Shown here: positions 6,087 through 8,742 of the stretch, one piece after another
Layout of the letters: each line of letters opens with the position of its first letter
How positions within the stretch are numbered: the first letter of the stretch is position 1
NCBI GenBank assembly: GCA_949747935.1
Contig: CATKHE010000209.1
Coordinates: 1-8,742, forward strand
Direction of reading: 5' to 3'
From: an uncultured Eubacteriales bacterium
GTDB taxonomy: Bacteria > Bacillota_A > Clostridia > Oscillospirales > Oscillospiraceae
Length of the DNA: 8,742 bases
Translations under genes and position numbers: made by a program
The notes under the pieces: model-generated
What the model was told of the DNA's origin: nothing
The model's input: only the letters and a program-made list of their open reading frames with translations
Databases searched by the model: none

Positions 6087-6115
6087 TTGACAGGAAACCG
6101 CACAGTGGTTATACT
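6087..6115 (+). promoter_or_regulatory. Promoter of the hprK-glk operon
   Basis: A perfect TTGACA (6087-6092) is 17 bp from TATACT (6110-6115, five of six bases). Transcription would start near 6122, giving a leader of about 36 bases. It is one of the strongest-looking promoters in the window and implies constitutive expression of hprK. Confidence 0.85.
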
Positions 6116-6157
6116 ATAGGACAGATACTGCCAAACAGGCGGAGAGGAGTTCGATCT

Positions 6158-7108
6158 ATGGCGGAGCAGAAGAGCGTAAAACTGGGGGAGATTATCCACG
6201 AATTTGATCTGGAAATTCTCCGCACAGCCCCTGATTATGAGAATGTTCCCCTGCGGGCGCTGGATATCAACCGGCCCGGTCTTCCTCTGACAGGATTTTT
6301 TGAGCATTTTGATACTGGGCGTCTGCTGCTCATCGGGCTGACAGAGCACACCTATCTCAGCGGCCTGACCTCGGAGCAGCGGCAAAAGAGCTTTGACCGG
6401 CTGCTTTCTTATCCGGTTCCTGCCCTGATTCTTACCCGGGGACTTGAGCCGTACCCGGAGTGTCTGGAGATGGCGGACAAGCACGGACGGACGGTGCTGC
6501 GCAGCACGCAGCAGACCTCGGCCTTCATGAGCGCTTTGATCAGCAGTCTTTACAACCACCTGGCGCCCCAGATCACCCGCTCAGGAGTGATGATGGAGGT
6601 CTATGGAGAGGGTGTGCTGATTCAGGGGGAATCGGGCGTAGGCAAAAGCGAGGTGGCCATCGAGCTTTTGAAGCGGGGACACCGCTTGGTAGCTGACGAT
6701 GCGGTGGAGATCAAAGAAACCAGCCGGCACACCCTGATAGCCACAGCCCCTGAACTGATCCGGGGATATATGGAGCTGAGAGGGATCGGCGTCATCGACA
6801 TCAGCCGCCTGCTGGGCATGGGGGCGATCAAGCCCTTCCAGGAGATTGATTTGGTGATCAATCTGGAGCCCTGGGACGACAAGGCGGTGTATGACCGCTT
6901 TGGCCTGGAGTCCCACTTTACCGAGATTATGAGTGTTCAGGTGCCCTCCACTACCATCCCAGTGAAGCCGGGACGAAACCTGGCCAGCATTGTGGAGGTG
7001 GCCGCCATGAACAACCGCAACCGAAAGATGGGGCACAATGCAGCCCAGGAACTGACCAACCGGATGGATAAAATGTTTCAGGAGCAGCTTGAAGGAGGGG
7101 TGGACTGA
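6158..7108 (+). CDS. hprK: HPr kinase/phosphorylase, with Ser at the conserved active-site His position
   Basis: This 316-residue sensor enzyme of carbon catabolite control phosphorylates HPr (or Crh) on Ser46 when glycolytic intermediates are high and reverses this when phosphate is high. The N-terminal domain (about 1-130) includes L-D-I-N-R-P-G and the P-A-L-I-L-T-R-G segment. The catalytic domain has the P-loop G-E-S-G-V-G-K-S (157-164), Asp180-Asp181 in V-A-D-D-A-V-E-I and the signature E-L-R-G-I-G-V-I-D-I (206-215). Y-D-R-F-G (245-249) and I-P-V-K-P-G-R-N-L (267-275), the C-terminal HPr-contact region, follow. The residue 15 positions before the first P-loop Gly, normally His (H-G-V-L-V-E-V-Y-G), is Ser142 here, so activity or balance may differ. 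The ATG at 6158 has AGAGGAG 8 bases upstream. An in-frame extension to 6071 would run through the promoter and is rejected. The stop codon overlaps the glucokinase start by one base. Confidence 0.95.
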   Translation: MAEQKSVKLGEIIHEFDLEILRTAPDYENVPLRALDINRPGLPLTGFFEHFDTGRLLLIGLTEHTYLSGLTSEQRQKSFDRLLSYPVPALILTRGLEPYPECLEMADKHGRTVLRSTQQTSAFMSALISSLYNHLAPQITRSGVMMEVYGEGVLIQGESGVGKSEVAIELLKRGHRLVADDAVEIKETSRHTLIATAPELIRGYMELRGIGVIDISRLLGMGAIKPFQEIDLVINLEPWDDKAVYDRFGLESHFTEIMSVQVPSTTIPVKPGRNLASIVEVAAMNNRNRKMGHNAAQELTNRMDKMFQEQLEGGVD

Positions 7109-8064
7109 TGTATTATATTGGAATTGACGTAGGCGGCACCAATCTGGTGGCCGGTCTTGTGGACGAAAACGGCATCATTGTCAATAAGGTGAGCAGCCCG
7201 GTGGCAAAGGATATGACGGCTTTGCAGTTTGGCGCTGAACTGGTGCGGATGTCCCGGCAGCTATGCGAGGTGGGCAGCCTGGACCCCGGCCAGATTGAGG
7301 CGGTGGGCATCGGCCTGCCCGGCGTGGTGGATAACAGGAGGGGCATGTTTGTCCAGAATCCCAATATGCCATTTTCTGATAAAAATGTCCCCCTGCGGGA
7401 GATGTTTCAAAAGGAGTGGGATGTGCCCGTTTTTCTGGGTAACGACGCCAATTGCGCCGCTGTAGGCGAGTACTGGGCCGGCGCGGCCAAGGGCTGCGAC
7501 CCGGCGGTGATGGTCACCCTGGGCACCGGTATTGGCGGAGGGATGGTCTGCGGCGGCAAGCTGTTCACCGGCTTTGCCAATTCCGGGATGGAGATTGGCC
7601 ATATGATCATCCAGCCCAACGGTATTCTGTGCGGCTGTGGGGGCCGGGGCTGCTGGGAGCGGTACGGCTCGGCCACCGCTTTGATCCAGCTGACCCAGCT
7701 GGAGATGGAGCGCACCCGGGACAGCGCCATGTGGGAGCTGTGTGGCGGCGTCCCCGCTAAGGTCCAGGGCAGAACTCCCTTCCAGGGAGCCCGCCTAGGT
7801 GATCCCGCCGCCAAGCGGGTGCTGAACCAGTATCTTCAGGGACTGTCCGTCGGCATGATTAACCTAGTGAATATCCTCCAGCCCGAGATCATCTGTCTGG
7901 GCGGCGGGGTGAGCAACGCCGAGGACGATCTGTTGCTGAACCCTCTGCGGGAGCTGGTCTGGCGGGGCTGTTTTGACAAGGAGAACCATGTCCGCATTGA
8001 GAAGGCCTCCTTGGGCAACGACGCCGGCGTGGTGGGCGCAGCCCTGCTGTGCAATCTGGTGTAA
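7108..8064 (+). CDS. glk: ROK-family glucokinase
   Basis: This 318-residue cytoplasmic sugar kinase most likely makes glucose-6-phosphate from glucose and ATP. N-terminal D-V-G-G-T (7-11) binds ATP phosphate; G-N-D-A-N (111-115) carries the catalytic Asp113; G-T-G-I-G-G-G (139-145) is the second nucleotide loop. E-I-G-H (162-165) and C-G-C-G-G-R-G-C-W-E (175-184) give the ROK sugar/zinc site, with His165 and Cys175, Cys177 and Cys182 as the expected zinc ligands. G-G-G-V (265-268) lies in the C-terminal ATPase part. The length is usual for bacterial ROK glucokinases. AAGGAGGGG inside the end of hprK precedes the ATG, which overlaps the hprK stop (TGATG), so translation is probably coupled. 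Glucose is the best guess, but ROK enzymes for fructose or N-acetylmannosamine share these motifs. Pairing with hprK ties sugar entry into glycolysis to its sensor. Confidence 0.92.
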   Translation: MYYIGIDVGGTNLVAGLVDENGIIVNKVSSPVAKDMTALQFGAELVRMSRQLCEVGSLDPGQIEAVGIGLPGVVDNRRGMFVQNPNMPFSDKNVPLREMFQKEWDVPVFLGNDANCAAVGEYWAGAAKGCDPAVMVTLGTGIGGGMVCGGKLFTGFANSGMEIGHMIIQPNGILCGCGGRGCWERYGSATALIQLTQLEMERTRDSAMWELCGGVPAKVQGRTPFQGARLGDPAAKRVLNQYLQGLSVGMINLVNILQPEIICLGGGVSNAEDDLLLNPLRELVWRGCFDKENHVRIEKASLGNDAGVVGAALLCNLV

Positions 8065-8072
8065 GACGATGA

Positions 8073-8105
8073 AAGGCCCGGGCTGAGCCCGGGCCTTAAT
8101 TTTTT
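8073..8105 (+). terminator. Rho-independent terminator after glk
   Basis: Eleven perfect pairs (AAGGCCCGGGC 8073-8083 with GCCCGGGCCTT 8087-8097) with a three-base TGA loop are followed by AA and six Ts (8100-8105). It starts 9 bases past the stop codon and separates hprK-glk from murB. Confidence 0.93.
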
Positions 8106-8134
8106 CAAATCCTATTCTAATTTCTCCAAAAATC

Positions 8135-8143
8135 TGCTATAAT
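8135..8143 (+). promoter_or_regulatory. Extended -10 promoter of murB
   Basis: A consensus TATAAT (8138-8143) is preceded by TG at 8135-8136, the extended -10 form. The best -35 at 17 bp (TTCTAA) matches only three of six bases, as is common when the extended -10 is present. Transcription would begin near 8150, leaving a leader of about 28 bases. Confidence 0.7.
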
Positions 8144-8177
8144 CAAACGATACACAAACCTGTGATTAGGAGGGCCT

Positions 8178-8742
8178 ATGGAACAACTGGAAAAGCTGCT
8201 GCGGCAGCGCTGTCCTGAAATGGAGCTGCGGGTGAACGAGCCCATGTCCCGACACACCACCTTCCGCATCGGCGGGCCGGCGGCGTTGATGGCTTTGCCC
8301 GGAACAATGGAAGAGGTCCAGACTGTGTTCAAAACGGCGGCAGAGCTGGACGTGGAGCCTTTCTTCCTGGGAAATGGAAGCAATCTGCTGGTGGCCGACG
8401 AAGGCTGCCCCGGTTTTGTGGTTAAGCTGGCGGGGGAGTTTGAGGAGATTTGTTTCCACCCCGCTCCCAAAGGGGGAACGCCTCAACTGACAGCGGGAGG
8501 GGGCACGCTGCTGTCTGCGCTGTCCAAAACGGCGTTGCATTGGGGTCTCACCGGCCTGGAATTCGCCAGCGGGATTCCAGGCAGCGTGGGCGGGGCAATT
8601 ACCATGAATGCTGGGGCCTACGGTGGGGAGATGGCCCAGGTACTGGAGTCAGTCACCTTTCTTGACGAGGCGGGGGAGGTCTGCACCATTCCCGCTTCGA
8701 AGTGCGCCTTCGACTACCGGAAAAGTATCTTCTCTGACCGAA
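8178..8742 (+). CDS. murB: UDP-N-acetylenolpyruvoylglucosamine reductase (3' end cut by window edge)
   Basis: This is the second committed enzyme of peptidoglycan precursor synthesis: an FAD-dependent, NADPH-using reductase making UDP-N-acetylmuramic acid in the cytoplasm. The first 188 residues are visible and open to the window end without a frameshift. The FAD-binding domain starts with the family phrase S-R-H-T-T-F-R-I-G-G-P-A (24-35), followed by F-L-G-N-G-S-N-L-L-V (63-72). T-A-G-G-G-T-L-L (105-112), then G-I-P-G-S-V-G-G-A-I-T-M-N-A-G-A-Y (132-148) and the F-D-Y-R-K-S-I-F (178-185) motif with Tyr180 and Arg181 follow. The last corresponds to the Y-R-x-S-x-F motif of short (type II) Gram-positive MurB. 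The catalytic Ser and Glu of the C-terminal part are beyond the window. AGGAGG lies 4-5 bases before the ATG at 8178. Its separate promoter uncouples it from hprK-glk. In many Clostridia the next genes are rapZ, yvcK-like and whiA. Confidence 0.95.
   Translation, partial: MEQLEKLLRQRCPEMELRVNEPMSRHTTFRIGGPAALMALPGTMEEVQTVFKTAAELDVEPFFLGNGSNLLVADEGCPGFVVKLAGEFEEICFHPAPKGGTPQLTAGGGTLLSALSKTALHWGLTGLEFASGIPGSVGGAITMNAGAYGGEMAQVLESVTFLDEAGEVCTIPASKCAFDYRKSIFSDR

Noticed and set aside
6092..6106. Possible cre site between the -35 and -10 boxes of hprK
   Set aside because: GGAAACCGCACAG departs from the consensus at two fixed bases (T and C), which is not better than chance in this setting.
6071..6157. 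N-terminal extension of HprK from an upstream in-frame start
   Set aside because: The extension would pass through the TTGACA/TATACT promoter. The ATG at 6158 has a proper ribosome-binding site and gives the family's normal N-terminus.
1..8742. Mobile element, CRISPR array, attachment site, tRNA or rRNA
   Set aside because: No inverted-repeat-bounded transposase, no regularly spaced repeats, no integrase and no tRNA-like clover leaf was seen. All genes appear intact except the two cut by the window edges.

Overview
The window (8,742 bp) looks like chromosomal housekeeping DNA from a fairly GC-rich Gram-positive anaerobe of the class Clostridia. An Oscillospiraceae relative such as Flavonifractor, Intestinimonas or Lawsonibacter would fit. 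This is inferred from the strong AGGAGG ribosome-binding sites, the sigma-A type promoters (TTGACA/TATAAT-like), the SH3b-NlpC/P60 wall enzyme, and the hprK - ROK glucokinase - murB gene order typical of Clostridia. I see no transposase, integrase, phage gene, CRISPR array, rRNA or tRNA.

Left part, all on the minus strand. Positions 1-261 hold the 5' end of a MarR-type repressor with its own promoter and AT-rich dyads that look like an autoregulatory operator. Positions 526-1779 hold a likely two-gene operon: a 96-residue protein of unknown function, then a secreted SH3b-SH3b-NlpC/P60 peptidoglycan hydrolase. It starts at a near-consensus promoter decorated with GTAAC half-sites at 11-bp steps and ends at a hairpin terminator near 432-469. 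Positions 1975-3387 hold a MATE-family efflux transporter followed by a very strong hairpin terminator. Positions 3548-5065 hold a complete ComM/YifB AAA+ ATPase with its own promoter.

Right part, all on the plus strand. A gene for a small lipoprotein of unknown function (5332-5991) is read divergently from comM. It has its own promoter, a leader with mutually exclusive short pairings, and a terminator. Next is an operon of hprK (HPr kinase/phosphorylase, 6158-7108) and a ROK-family glucokinase (7108-8064), overlapping by one base, with a textbook promoter and a strong terminator. murB (from 8178) has its own extended -10 promoter and runs off the window end.

Functionally, the right half joins sugar phosphorylation (ROK kinase) to the kinase that signals glycolytic state by phosphorylating HPr on serine, next to the second committed step of peptidoglycan precursor synthesis. 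The left half carries wall remodelling and efflux functions. The most notable sequence-level oddity is in HprK: the His normally found 15 residues before the P-loop glycine (His140 in Lactobacillus casei numbering) is a Ser here, while the P-loop, the Asp-Asp pair and the family signature are intact. I found no convincing new multi-gene system. The better leads are this HprK variant, the unknown 96-residue protein paired with a wall hydrolase under an unusual operator-like promoter, and the structured leader of the lipoprotein gene.
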